From NCBI GenBank assembly GCA_036374835.1, contig DASUTB010000006.1:1-23661 (forward strand): a stretch of DNA of 23,661 bases. The letters are read 5' to 3'. This stretch comes from DASUTB01 sp036374835. Its GTDB lineage: Bacteria > Actinomycetota > Actinomycetes > Jiangellales > Jiangellaceae. The position numbers were made by a program, and so were the translations under genes. Shown in pieces: positions 1-7,272 of this stretch. The notes beneath the pieces are model-generated. The model was not told the origin of the DNA and did no database searches. It saw only the letters and a list, made by a program, of their open reading frames with translations. How positions within the stretch are numbered: position 1 is the first letter of the stretch; the number at the start of each line of letters is the position of its first letter.

Positions 1-536
1 GCGTGGGCTTCGACCTGTACGTGCGGATGGTCGGCGAGGCGGTGCAGGCGTTCAAGGGCGAGCTGCCGGAGGAGCAGGCCGAGGTAAAGATCGACCTGCC
101 GGTGGACGCGCACCTGCCGCACGACTACGTGTCGAGCGAGCGGCTGCGGCTCGAGGCGTACCGGCGACTGTCCGAGGCCGTGGACGATGCCGCGGTGGAC
201 GAGGTGCGCGCCGAACTGGAGGACCGGTACGGCGCGCCGCCCGAGCCGGTGGAGAACCTGCTGCTGGTCGCCCGGTTCCGGGCGCTGGCCCGGTCGGCGG
301 GGCTGTCCGAGGTGACGATCCAGGGCAACCACGTGCGGTTCACGCCGGTCTCGCTCGCGGACTGGCAGCGGGTCCGGCTGCAGCGGCTCTATCCGAAGTC
401 GCTGGTCAAGGACGCGGTGAATACGATGCTGGTGCCGCGTCCGTCGACCGCGCCGATCGGCGGCAAGCCGCTGCGCGGGGTCGAGCTGCTGACCTGGGCG
501 CACAAGATCATCACCGACGTGCTCAACCCAGAATGA
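1..536 (+). CDS. mfd: Transcription-repair coupling factor Mfd, C-terminal fragment
   Basis: The gene enters from the left edge, so only the last ~177 residues are present. They match the C-terminal TRCF domain (D7) of Mfd: the opening GFDLYVRMVGEAV segment closes the translocase module, and the motifs KIDLPVDAHLPHDYV and RYGAPPEPVENLL are typical of D7. Mfd is the cytoplasmic ATP-driven translocase that removes RNA polymerase stalled at DNA lesions and recruits UvrA; D7 is its autoinhibitory domain. The frame is open to the edge, so the GTG at position 3 is internal and not a start. No terminator hairpin is obvious in the following 145 bp. In mycobacteria the gene after mfd is mazG; here mazG is about 9 kb further on. 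Confidence 0.93.
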   Translation, partial: VGFDLYVRMVGEAVQAFKGELPEEQAEVKIDLPVDAHLPHDYVSSERLRLEAYRRLSEAVDDAAVDEVRAELEDRYGAPPEPVENLLLVARFRALARSAGLSEVTIQGNHVRFTPVSLADWQRVRLQRLYPKSLVKDAVNTMLVPRPSTAPIGGKPLRGVELLTWAHKIITDVLNPE

Positions 537-681
537 CCATGTATGGCACCCAATTTCCAGGCAAACCACGTCTGCTAACCCAGCATCGCACGAACAGTCC
601 GCGCAACGCGGACCACGACGTCGCCAGGCCATTGATCATTGATTTGCGGAACCCGGGCGCGCGTCGGTGCGTCATAGTGAC

Positions 682-2118
682 ATGCGTCGCAGCTGGATCT
701 CGGCCGGACTGACGGCACTGGTCGTCGCGGGATGCGGCACGGAGGAGCCGGCGTCCTCACCGGTCGACGGATCGCCCTCGCAAATCGAGGGGTTTCGCGC
801 TCATGCCTCAGGCTCTGACGGCGGGATGGACGCGATCGTCTCAGGGACGGTCGAGATCGACCAGGACACCGGGTGTATCTGGCTGTCTGATCCAGATGGC
901 ACGCGTTACCCGGTCGTGTGGCCGGCCGGTACGGTGGCGCAGTCCGATCCGATCGGCGTCGTCCTCTCGGACGGTGAGCTGGTGCAGGACGGAGACAACG
1001 TCGCGGGCGGCGGCGGTTATATCGACGTCGACGGAGCAACGAGCGGCCAGGAGCCCTTTCCCGACGCATGCGTTCAGGTCGGCGAGGCCGCCGTGTTCAA
1101 CGCCGATTCGTCGATCACCGTCGAACACGGCGTCGGGCTGGAGGTCGAGGAGACCCTGGTTGCCCGGTTCTCGCCTCCGGAGCCCATCGGCTTCGAGCTC
1201 GTCGCCGTCGACTCGGACAGTCGCTCCGTGGCCGTGGTCGATTTCGTGACGGGCACCGTCCACCGATACGAGCCGGGCCGGTACCCAGCACCGGCCGACG
1301 CCATCGACGGTGCCAGCGGTGGCGGCGGCTTCACACATTTGTGGGCGAGCGGAACCGTGTACACCTACTGGCCGCTCGACTCTGAGCCGCTCGTCTATCA
1401 ACCCGATCCGCTCCGTGACGACGCGACGCTTCGGGTGCTTCCGGCTCCGGACGGCGACCATACGTGGTTGGTGCAGTCCGAGCAGGGCGAGCCGACATTG
1501 ATCGAGCTGGTTAACGTCGTCGAGCTCCAACTGTCGCGGCTGATGTCGACTCACCTCGAAGGCCGGTGGGTACCTGTCGGAACCACCGTCGAGGGCTTGA
1601 TCCTCACAAGCGACGAGCCGCGAGCGCGCACGAGCCTGGTAGCCGCAGACGGAACCGTAGTCACCGAGGTCGACGGGACGGCGCTGTCAGCGGGCTGGAA
1701 CGGTGCATCCATCCTCCGTCCCGACGGCTCGCTGTTCGTTACCGACGCGGGGCTGGAGAATCCCACTCACGTCGAGAAACCGGCTGACGGAGAATGGGCC
1801 TCGGTCGGCGGGCCCGTAGTGCCTACGTCGTCGCCGCCGGTCCGCACCGGGGCAGAGAACTACCTTGTCATGCTCGCCAATGAGCCCGGACAGGGGAAAC
1901 CGAGCGCGGGGATTCTGGTCATGGTCGACTCAGCGGGTAGCGCGAGCGTCCTCGACGAGCTCTCGTCGGGTTCATCGGTGGCCGCGTGGTCTCGCGGGGG
2001 TGACTGGGTTATTACCGTCGAGGACTCATCGGTGGCGCTCATTTCGGTGGCTGACGGCTCCACGACACAGCTTGGGGACTTGGTCCCCGACTCTCACGCG
2101 GTGCTTACCGCGGGCTGA
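682..2118 (+). CDS. Unrecognised secreted lipoprotein
   Basis: This 478-residue protein is not assigned to a family. The ATG at 682 is chosen over an in-frame GTG at 667 because it gives a compact lipoprotein signal: MRRS, a hydrophobic stretch, and lipobox VAGC with Cys17. The mature protein is acidic, rich in Asp, Gly, Ser and Thr, with short alternating beta-type segments, and many of its runs resemble beta-propeller blades (for example DSRSVAVVDFVTGTVHRYEPG); this fold is inference. A role as a surface-anchored binding or sensing protein is possible but unproven. The 3' end overlaps the convergent acetyltransferase gene by 14 bp (2105-2118). The 537-681 gap shows no clear promoter. Confidence 0.8.
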   Translation: MRRSWISAGLTALVVAGCGTEEPASSPVDGSPSQIEGFRAHASGSDGGMDAIVSGTVEIDQDTGCIWLSDPDGTRYPVVWPAGTVAQSDPIGVVLSDGELVQDGDNVAGGGGYIDVDGATSGQEPFPDACVQVGEAAVFNADSSITVEHGVGLEVEETLVARFSPPEPIGFELVAVDSDSRSVAVVDFVTGTVHRYEPGRYPAPADAIDGASGGGGFTHLWASGTVYTYWPLDSEPLVYQPDPLRDDATLRVLPAPDGDHTWLVQSEQGEPTLIELVNVVELQLSRLMSTHLEGRWVPVGTTVEGLILTSDEPRARTSLVAADGTVVTEVDGTALSAGWNGASILRPDGSLFVTDAGLENPTHVEKPADGEWASVGGPVVPTSSPPVRTGAENYLVMLANEPGQGKPSAGILVMVDSAGSASVLDELSSGSSVAAWSRGGDWVITVEDSSVALISVADGSTTQLGDLVPDSHAVLTAG

Positions 2119-2713
2119 GTGGCAGGGTCATGATCAGGCCGTGGTCCGTTCTGCTGCGTATGTCCATGCCGAGGTGCTGGTAGAAGCCGATTGCCCTCGT
2201 ATTGCGCGCTGACACGCCGAGATGGACGCCCGCCGCCCCGGCCCGTGCGAGCCGGTCGAACAGCGTCGTCATCAGCCGCCGGCCGTAACCTCGTCCCTGG
2301 AGCCAGGGCAGCAGGTCGACGTGCACGTGCGCCGGATATGCGCGAACCAACTCGGCCGGCTTTGCCGGCGGGTGATGGATGAGCCGGACGAGCTCCGCGT
2401 CACGGGTGCCCAGGGGCGTTTCCTCGAGCGGGTACCTACGCCGCAGCGCCGGCCACCATGACGACTCACAGGCCGCCTCGAACGCCACGGTGTCCGCCGT
2501 GCCGAGGGCATATCCGCCGACTCCCTCATCGTCTTCGGCCACGAAAGCGAACTCGGGCGCGAAGCGCAGGTACGGCCCGACGTACACCTCACCCAACAGG
2601 CACGGGTCGCGATACAGCGCCGAGGCGTCGTCCCCATCGGCACCGGTGCGCAGGCACACGTCGTACAGCGCGGCATCGTCGCCCTCGCGGTAGGCGCGGA
2701 CCGTCAAACCCAT
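2105..2713 (-). CDS. GNAT family N-acetyltransferase
   Basis: The 202-residue product is a GNAT-fold acetyltransferase using acetyl-CoA. The acetyl-CoA-binding signature QGRGYGR lies at residues 139-145, and the C-terminal NTRAIGFYQHLGM segment (171-183) is the usual last helix-strand of the fold. The N-terminal part, with DVCLRTGADGDDA, a long insert around EAACESSWWPALRRRYP, and LIHHPPAKP, resembles the bacterial GNATs noted for similarity to the C-terminal pseudo-acetyltransferase domain of O-GlcNAcase; this is from memory. Start: the ATG at 2713 has AGGAAGG about 8 nt upstream; the longer open frame adds an Arg-rich 37-residue extension without family support. The substrate is unknown. 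It overlaps the 3' end of the convergent lipoprotein gene. Confidence 0.85.
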   Translation of the reverse strand: MGLTVRAYREGDDAALYDVCLRTGADGDDASALYRDPCLLGEVYVGPYLRFAPEFAFVAEDDEGVGGYALGTADTVAFEAACESSWWPALRRRYPLEETPLGTRDAELVRLIHHPPAKPAELVRAYPAHVHVDLLPWLQGRGYGRRLMTTLFDRLARAGAAGVHLGVSARNTRAIGFYQHLGMDIRSRTDHGLIMTLPLSPR

Positions 2714-2783
2714 CGTCCTTCCTGCGCGCTGCCTGCGTTGCCACGGTACCCGGTGCCGCGGCGAAAACAGGCGGAGTCCCATT

Positions 2784-2847
2784 CGTAACGCTTGGCGACC
2801 CGTCGACGGGTCGCTAGCGGTCAAGGGGCGGCGTTTACGTGATCATT
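2784..2847 (-). repeat. Dispersed 64-bp palindromic repeat, copy A
   Basis: Read on the minus strand, this block begins AATGATCACGTAAACG and ends CGTTACG. It aligns without gaps to 10659-10722, with 50 of 64 positions identical by hand count and the first 16 identical. It contains a perfect 20-bp palindrome, GCGACCCGTCGACGGGTCGC, at 2795-2814. The element touches the stop codon of the HAD gene (TGA at 2849-2847). It may be a terminator, a REP/MITE-like element, or a protein-binding site; no U-tract follows the hairpin. Confidence 0.75.
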
Positions 2848-3650
2848 CAGACTCGAGGTGCGCCGAATTGAAGCAGGCTGGACAGCGCGATGGCGACGCC
2901 ATCGTCGTCGTTGGAAGGTGCGACGTAATCAGCGGCCGCCAGGACGTCCGGGTGCGCGTTCGCCATCGCGTAGGACGTGCCCGCCCAGGCCAGCATGGGT
3001 AGATCGTTGGGCATGTCACCGAACGCGACCACGTCCGTCGCGGCGACGCCACGCTGCTCGGCCAGCTTGGCCAGCGTAGATGCCTTGGTGACGCCCCTGG
3101 CTGAGATCTCGAGCAAACCGCGTCCGCCGGAGTGTGTGACTTCGACCAGCCCGTCGGTCGTCTCGTTCGTCGCGGCGAGGAGCTGGTCGGCGCCGATTGA
3201 TCGGTGGTGAACGAGTAGCTTGATGACATCCTGAGTGATCAGTTCGGCCACCGGGGCGACTGTGGGCCGGCCGTCCATCTCGAAGACGTGAACTTCGAAG
3301 CCCGGCTCATGGCCGAAGCCGGCGACGGTCTCGACGGCGAACGCCGCGGCCGGAATCGCCCGGCCGACGGCATCGACCACGTCGAGCGCCATGGCTGATG
3401 GCAGCAGGTCAGTAGAGATGACCGTATCGGTGCCGGCGTCATAGACCACGGCGCCGTTGGAGCACACGGCAAAGCCGGTGTGGCCAAGTCGTTGCGCGAT
3501 CGGACGTATCCAGCGCAGCGGACGAGCACTGGCCAGCAGGATCGTCATCCCTGCCGCTGCACAACGCCGGAGCGTCTCGACTGTGCGTTCCGAGACGCTG
3601 CCGTCGCTGCGCAGCAACGTGCCGTCAAGGTCCACCGCGATCAACTTCAT
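2847..3650 (-). CDS. Cof-type HAD-IIB family phosphatase
   Basis: This 267-residue cytoplasmic protein carries all four HAD motifs: DLDGT (nucleophile D7, acid/base D9), S41 in LLASARP, K189 in GVTKAS, and GDMPND (D212, D216). The spacing between motifs II and III fits the C2-type cap of Cof/YidA enzymes, which dephosphorylate sugar phosphates and other small phosphometabolites. The exact substrate cannot be read from the sequence. Start: ATG at 3650 is preferred to TTG at 3659 because TAGATT sits 7 nt before it, a leaderless arrangement. It is divergent from the sugar-transport operon, and the 257-bp gap holds both promoters. The stop codon abuts repeat copy A. Confidence 0.9.
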   Translation of the reverse strand: MKLIAVDLDGTLLRSDGSVSERTVETLRRCAAAGMTILLASARPLRWIRPIAQRLGHTGFAVCSNGAVVYDAGTDTVISTDLLPSAMALDVVDAVGRAIPAAAFAVETVAGFGHEPGFEVHVFEMDGRPTVAPVAELITQDVIKLLVHHRSIGADQLLAATNETTDGLVEVTHSGGRGLLEISARGVTKASTLAKLAEQRGVAATDVVAFGDMPNDLPMLAWAGTSYAMANAHPDVLAAADYVAPSNDDDGVAIALSSLLQFGAPRV

Positions 3651-3657
3651 CTGTAGC

Positions 3658-3663
3658 AATCTA
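3658..3663 (-). promoter_or_regulatory. Probable -10 box of a leaderless promoter (HAD gene)
   Basis: TAGATT on the minus strand is followed by 7 nt and then ATG at 3650. No Shine-Dalgarno sequence is present. No convincing -35 box is seen. Confidence 0.5.
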
Positions 3664-3824
3664 TCGCTACGCCGCCGGCGGACTTTGCGCGGCGTCTACC
3701 ACCGATGCGGGGTTTGCAAGCCACGTATGGCCGGGAAGCGCCAGCCATACATGGTCATTCTGGACCGTTACTGGATTGTGACTGGGCACCTACTGGAAAG
3801 GCGGCGGTCAGTAGTGCAACTATT

Positions 3825-3845
3825 CAATAGGAAACTTTCCAATAG
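3825..3845. promoter_or_regulatory. Operator-like palindrome before the sugar ABC operon
   Basis: The core GGAAACTTTCC (3830-3840) is a perfect odd-centred palindrome about C3835. Further matching positions carry the symmetry out to 3825 and 3845, and CAATAG occurs as a direct repeat at both ends. It lies 63 bp upstream of the binding-protein start. GGAAA/TTTCC half-sites resemble actinobacterial ROK-type sugar repressor sites, and also LacI-type sites with one central base missing. It does not match the DasR site (ACTGGTCTAGACCAGT). No regulator gene is in the operon, so control would be from elsewhere. Confidence 0.6.
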
Positions 3846-3907
3846 TCGTGCTGCCACGACCGCCGGCGCCGCTGACCTGCGACGCCAGAGTTAGGGAGGA
3901 CAACATC

Positions 3908-5233
3908 GTGAGACGCGTAAGCTTCCTCGCCGCCGGCATCGCCGGCGCATTGGTTCTCGCCGCCTGTGGCGACGATGAGCCGGACGAGACGACCGAGCCG
4001 GAAGGCGACGCCGAAGAGGAGTCCGACGACACGGGCGACGACGCCGGGGACGAGGCGCCCGAAGCCGGCGACCTGCGCCTCTGGGTCAACGGCGGTGACA
4101 CGCCGCAGGAGATGCGGGACTGGCTGGTCGAGACGTTCGAAGAGCAGAACCCGGGTTCCACGCTGGCCATCGAAGAGCAGGCGTGGGAGGGACTCGTCGA
4201 ACGTCTGACCACCTCGCTGGCCAGCCCGGAGGAGAGCCCGGACGTCGTCGAGGTCGGCAACACCCAGGCGCCGACGTTCACCAACGTCGGTGCGTTCGCG
4301 CCGCTGACTGACGAGCAGCTGGCCGAGCTCGGTGGTGACGATCTGTTGCCCGGCTTCGTCGAGGCCGGCACCGCCGACGGCGTGACCTCTGCCATTCCGC
4401 TGTATGCGGGCTCCAAGGTCGTGTTCTACCGGACGGACATGTTCGAGGACGCCGGTCTCGAGGTCCCGACGACGCTGGAGGACTTCGTCACGGCGGCCGA
4501 GACACTGACCGAGGCGAGCGACAACCCGAACTTCTCGGGCTTCCACTTCCCGGGCGCCGACTGGCGCAACGGCGTCGCGTTCATCTGGGACGCCGGCGGC
4601 GAGCTGGCCGTCCAGGAGGGCGACCAGTGGGTGGGCGGGCTGTCGTCCCCCGAGTCGCAGGCCGGTCTCGAGGTCGCCCAGCGGCTGTTCGAGGCATCCA
4701 ATGCGCCGAAGGACGGCGACGAGGCCGAAAGCTGGATTCCGTGGTGTGCCGACGAGATCGGCATGCTGTCCGCGCCCGGCTGGGCCTACGGTGTCATCCA
4801 GGATCCGGATGCGGGCTGCCCGGGCACGCCGGCGGCGGACAACGTCGGCGTCTTCGCCCTGCCCGGCTCCGACGGCGCCGCACCTGTGCTGCTCGGTGGC
4901 TCGAACGTCGCGATCTCGGCGAACAGCCAGCATCCAGAGCTCGCCTACGAGTTGCTCAAACTGATCGCGAGTGACGAGTTCCAAACGATGTACGCCGAGA
5001 ACGGCCTGACCCCGGCGAAGTTGTCGCTGACCTCCGCCATGGAGGACAACGAGACCAACGCCGCCGCCATCGCGGCCGCCAGCACCGCCAAGCTGACGCC
5101 GCCGGCGGAGAACTGGGCCAGCGTCGAAGGCGCCCGGATCCTCGAGGACTTCTTCATCGGCATCGCGACCGGTGGGGACCCCGCGGAGCTGGCCGCCGAA
5201 GCCGACGCCGCGATCGCGGACGCGCTGAACTAA
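3908..5233 (+). CDS. Sugar ABC transporter substrate-binding lipoprotein (DasA-like)
   Basis: The 441-residue product is a family 1 extracellular solute-binding protein of a CUT1 carbohydrate transporter, anchored outside the membrane. It has a signal peptide with lipobox LAAC (Cys20), then an Asp/Glu-rich linker (~21-56). The body has SPDVVEVGNTQAP, a PLYAGSKVVFYRTDMFEDAGL segment and GGSNVAIS near the C-terminal lobe. Its segment order resembles Streptomyces DasA (N,N'-diacetylchitobiose); with the GH3 hexosaminidase downstream, chito-oligosaccharide uptake is the best guess. Two cysteines, C280 and C304, lie close enough in sequence for a disulfide. Start: GTG at 3908 with AGGGAGGA at 3893-3900; upstream frame extension lacks a signal peptide. 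It is the first gene of the operon. Confidence 0.92.
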   Translation: MRRVSFLAAGIAGALVLAACGDDEPDETTEPEGDAEEESDDTGDDAGDEAPEAGDLRLWVNGGDTPQEMRDWLVETFEEQNPGSTLAIEEQAWEGLVERLTTSLASPEESPDVVEVGNTQAPTFTNVGAFAPLTDEQLAELGGDDLLPGFVEAGTADGVTSAIPLYAGSKVVFYRTDMFEDAGLEVPTTLEDFVTAAETLTEASDNPNFSGFHFPGADWRNGVAFIWDAGGELAVQEGDQWVGGLSSPESQAGLEVAQRLFEASNAPKDGDEAESWIPWCADEIGMLSAPGWAYGVIQDPDAGCPGTPAADNVGVFALPGSDGAAPVLLGGSNVAISANSQHPELAYELLKLIASDEFQTMYAENGLTPAKLSLTSAMEDNETNAAAIAAASTAKLTPPAENWASVEGARILEDFFIGIATGGDPAELAAEADAAIADALN

Positions 5234-5238
5234 GTCCA

Positions 5239-5265
5239 CGTCGCCTCCAGTGCCAGGAGGTGATG
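5239..5265 (+). promoter_or_regulatory. Intercistronic stem-loop 1, sequestering a perfect SD-like sequence
   Basis: A 10-bp stem (5239-5248 with 5256-5265, two G-U pairs) and a 7-nt loop begin 6 nt after the binding-protein stop codon. The 3' arm contains most of AGGAGGTGAT (5255-5264), a full complement of the usual 16S rRNA 3' end, but no usable start codon follows at normal spacing. It may protect the upstream mRNA end or cause partial termination. Confidence 0.5.
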
Positions 5266-5294
5266 CAGCACCCGCAACAGCGGGGCAGCCACAG

Positions 5295-5339
5295 GTGGAG
5301 CCGGGGGCGGCATACCCCCGCTGCCGTCCCCGGCCCCAC
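5295..5339 (+). promoter_or_regulatory. Intercistronic stem-loop 2
   Basis: GTGGAGCCGGGG (5295-5306) pairs with CCCCGGCCCCAC (5328-5339) with one mismatch, and an inner GCGGC/GCTGC stem (5307-5311 with 5320-5324) extends it. Such structures between binding-protein and permease genes commonly lower permease expression relative to the binding protein. No U-tract follows. Confidence 0.5.
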
Positions 5340-5421
5340 CGCCTCGGCGACACCCCCGGATTCGTCCGACGTCTATCCGCTCCCGTTCGTACCCTGGAGC
5401 CCGACCGCTAGGAGGCCGCGA

Positions 5422-6378
5422 ATGAGCGCCGTGACCACGGCCCCGACGCCTACCGGCGCGGCCCCGGTCGTAGGGCGACCCAAACGCCGTCCCGGCAGGT
5501 GGGCGCCGTACGTGTTGCTCATACCGGCGATCGGCTTTCTCGTCCTGGCGCTGGCCTATCCGCTGCTGCGCCAGGTGTGGATGTCGTTCCAGGCGTTCGG
5601 ATTGGAGCAGCAGTTCGGAGCGCCGGCCGAGTGGATCGGGCTGGAGAACTACCGGGAACTGCTCGGCGACGGCTACTTCTGGCTCGTCGTACTCAGGTCG
5701 ATTGCGTTCTGCCTGGCCAACGCCGGGTTGACGATGGTGCTCGGCGTTGCCATCGCAATGCTCATGACCCGGATCGGTACGCCGGCCCGGCTGACACTCC
5801 AGATCGGGCTCCTGCTGGCCTGGTCGATGCCGCACCTTGCATCGCTCACCGTGTGGCAGTGGCTGTTCGACACGAACTTCGGCGCCATCAACTACGTGCT
5901 GGCGAACTGGCTCGGGCTGGACTTCGTGAACCATGCCTGGCTCATCGAGCCGTTGTCGTTCTACCTGGTCGCCACGATCGTCATCACCTGGATGAGCACG
6001 CCGTTCGTGGCCTTCGCCACCTACGCCGCACTCACTCAGGTGCCGGGCGACGTGCTGGAAGCGGGCGAGATCGACGGCGCAACCGCCTGGCAGCGGTTCC
6101 GCTTGCTGACGGTGCCGCTGATCAAGCCGGTCCTGCTGATCGTCGGCCTGTTACAGATCATCTGGGACCTGCGGGTGTTCACCCAGATCTTCGTTTTGCA
6201 GGACGCCGGCGGCATCACCCGGGACACCCACCTGATCGGCACGTACGTCTACCAGCTCGGGATCAAGGAGGGCAGCTTCGGCACCGCCTCGGCGGCGGCG
6301 CTGATCATTCTCGTGCTCACGGTGAGCATCTCGCTGTACTACGTCCGCATGCTCGTGCGTCAGGAGGATGAGCTGTGA
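5422..6378 (+). CDS. Carbohydrate ABC transporter permease, MalF/DasB type
   Basis: This 318-residue inner-membrane permease has a short cytoplasmic N-terminus, a first membrane segment at ~30-50 (YVLLIPAIGFLVLALAYPLL), and about six membrane segments in all. The EAA loop that docks the ATPase is at ~213-232 (EAGEIDGATAWQRF, then LLTVPLIKP). It forms the channel with the next gene product. Start: ATG at 5422 with AGGAGG at 5410-5415; an earlier in-frame start at 5260 would add a Pro-rich 54-residue tail unlike the family. No ATP-binding subunit is encoded nearby; in actinobacteria such CUT1 systems normally share an MsiK-type ATPase. The stop overlaps the next start by 4 bp. Confidence 0.92.
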   Translation: MSAVTTAPTPTGAAPVVGRPKRRPGRWAPYVLLIPAIGFLVLALAYPLLRQVWMSFQAFGLEQQFGAPAEWIGLENYRELLGDGYFWLVVLRSIAFCLANAGLTMVLGVAIAMLMTRIGTPARLTLQIGLLLAWSMPHLASLTVWQWLFDTNFGAINYVLANWLGLDFVNHAWLIEPLSFYLVATIVITWMSTPFVAFATYAALTQVPGDVLEAGEIDGATAWQRFRLLTVPLIKPVLLIVGLLQIIWDLRVFTQIFVLQDAGGITRDTHLIGTYVYQLGIKEGSFGTASAAALIILVLTVSISLYYVRMLVRQEDEL

Positions 6379-7271
6379 CGACGCTGGTCGAAGAACGGGA
6401 CAGAGCTGCCGCCGCGGCCACCAGAGTGCGGCCCCGTCGCCGCGCCAGGCGCCGGGTCGGGCGCAGCGGTTGGAACCTGCTCGCCGTCGTGCTGGCATTC
6501 ATCTGGGTCTTCCCGGTCTACTGGATGATCAACAGCTCGTTGTTGCCGCAGACCGACGTGCGCAGCCGCGAGCCGTCATTCGTCCCGCTGAACGGCACTT
6601 TCGACAGTTATGTTCGGGTGTTCGAAACCGACTTCTTCCACGCGTTCCGGCTCTCGCTGACCGTCACCGTGCTGACCGTCCTGCTCACCCTGTTCGCGGC
6701 CTTCTTCGCGTCGCTCGCGGTGACCCGCTTCCGGTTCGGTGGACGCAAGGGCTTCGTGCTGACGGTGCTGGTCGTGCAGATGATCCCGGCCGAGGGCCTG
6801 TTCATCTCCCAGTTCAAGATGCTCGAGGGCTGGCAACTGCTGAATACAGTGGCCGGCCTGACGCTGCTGTATGTGGGCGCCGTCCTACCGTTCACGATCT
6901 GGATGCTGCGCGGCTTCGTCGCCGGGGTACCGGTAGAGCTCGAGGAAGCCGCGATGATCGACGGCTGCAGCCGGCTTAAGGCGTTCGTCAAGGTGACCCT
7001 TCCGCTGCTCGCACCCGGGCTCGTCGCGAGCGGTATCTATGCGTTCATCCTGGCGTGGAACGAGTTCGTGCTGGCGCTGGTCATCATGAACCGGCCCGAC
7101 ACGATGACGCTGCCGGTGTGGCTGCGCACGTTCATCCAGGCCAACCGGGCCACCGACTGGGGCGCGGTGATGGCCGGAGCCACCCTGCTGGCCATCCCGG
7201 TGGTGATCTTCTTCTTGTTCGTCCAGCACCGGATGACCTCCGGCCTCGTGGCGGGAGCGGTGAAGGGCTGA
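6375..7271 (+). CDS. Carbohydrate ABC transporter permease, MalG/DasC type
   Basis: The 298-residue second permease of the CUT1 transporter starts with GTG inside GTGA, overlapping the stop of its partner by 4 bp (translational coupling), with AGGAGGA at 6362-6368 as ribosome-binding site. A basic cytoplasmic N-terminus (~1-35) precedes a first membrane segment (LLAVVLAFIWVFPVYWMI). The periplasmic-side loop LLPQTDV...EPSFVPLNGTFDSYVRVF is typical of MalG. The EAA loop EEAAMIDGCSRLKAF begins at residue 190 and ends in VTLPLLAPG. The GH3 gene follows after 1 nt, so transport and hydrolysis are co-expressed. Confidence 0.92.
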   Translation: MTTLVEERDRAAAAATRVRPRRRARRRVGRSGWNLLAVVLAFIWVFPVYWMINSSLLPQTDVRSREPSFVPLNGTFDSYVRVFETDFFHAFRLSLTVTVLTVLLTLFAAFFASLAVTRFRFGGRKGFVLTVLVVQMIPAEGLFISQFKMLEGWQLLNTVAGLTLLYVGAVLPFTIWMLRGFVAGVPVELEEAAMIDGCSRLKAFVKVTLPLLAPGLVASGIYAFILAWNEFVLALVIMNRPDTMTLPVWLRTFIQANRATDWGAVMAGATLLAIPVVIFFLFVQHRMTSGLVAGAVKG

Positions 7272-7272
7272 C

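Noticed and set aside
3745..3770. Possible DasR site around CATGGTCATTCTGGACC
   Set aside because: Only GGTC/GACC half-sites match and their spacing is wrong for the 16-bp DasR consensus.
3824..5353. A 509-codon open frame antisense to the binding-protein gene
   Set aside because: It is a high-GC shadow frame: Arg/Gly/Val-rich with no family motifs, while the opposite strand encodes a clear lipoprotein with signal peptide and ribosome-binding site.
5260..5421. Earlier start for the first permease, suggested by AGGAGGTGAT
   Set aside because: The ATG is inside the SD-like sequence itself (spacing 2 nt), the added 54 residues are Pro/Ser-rich, and AGGAGG at 5410 serves the ATG at 5422.
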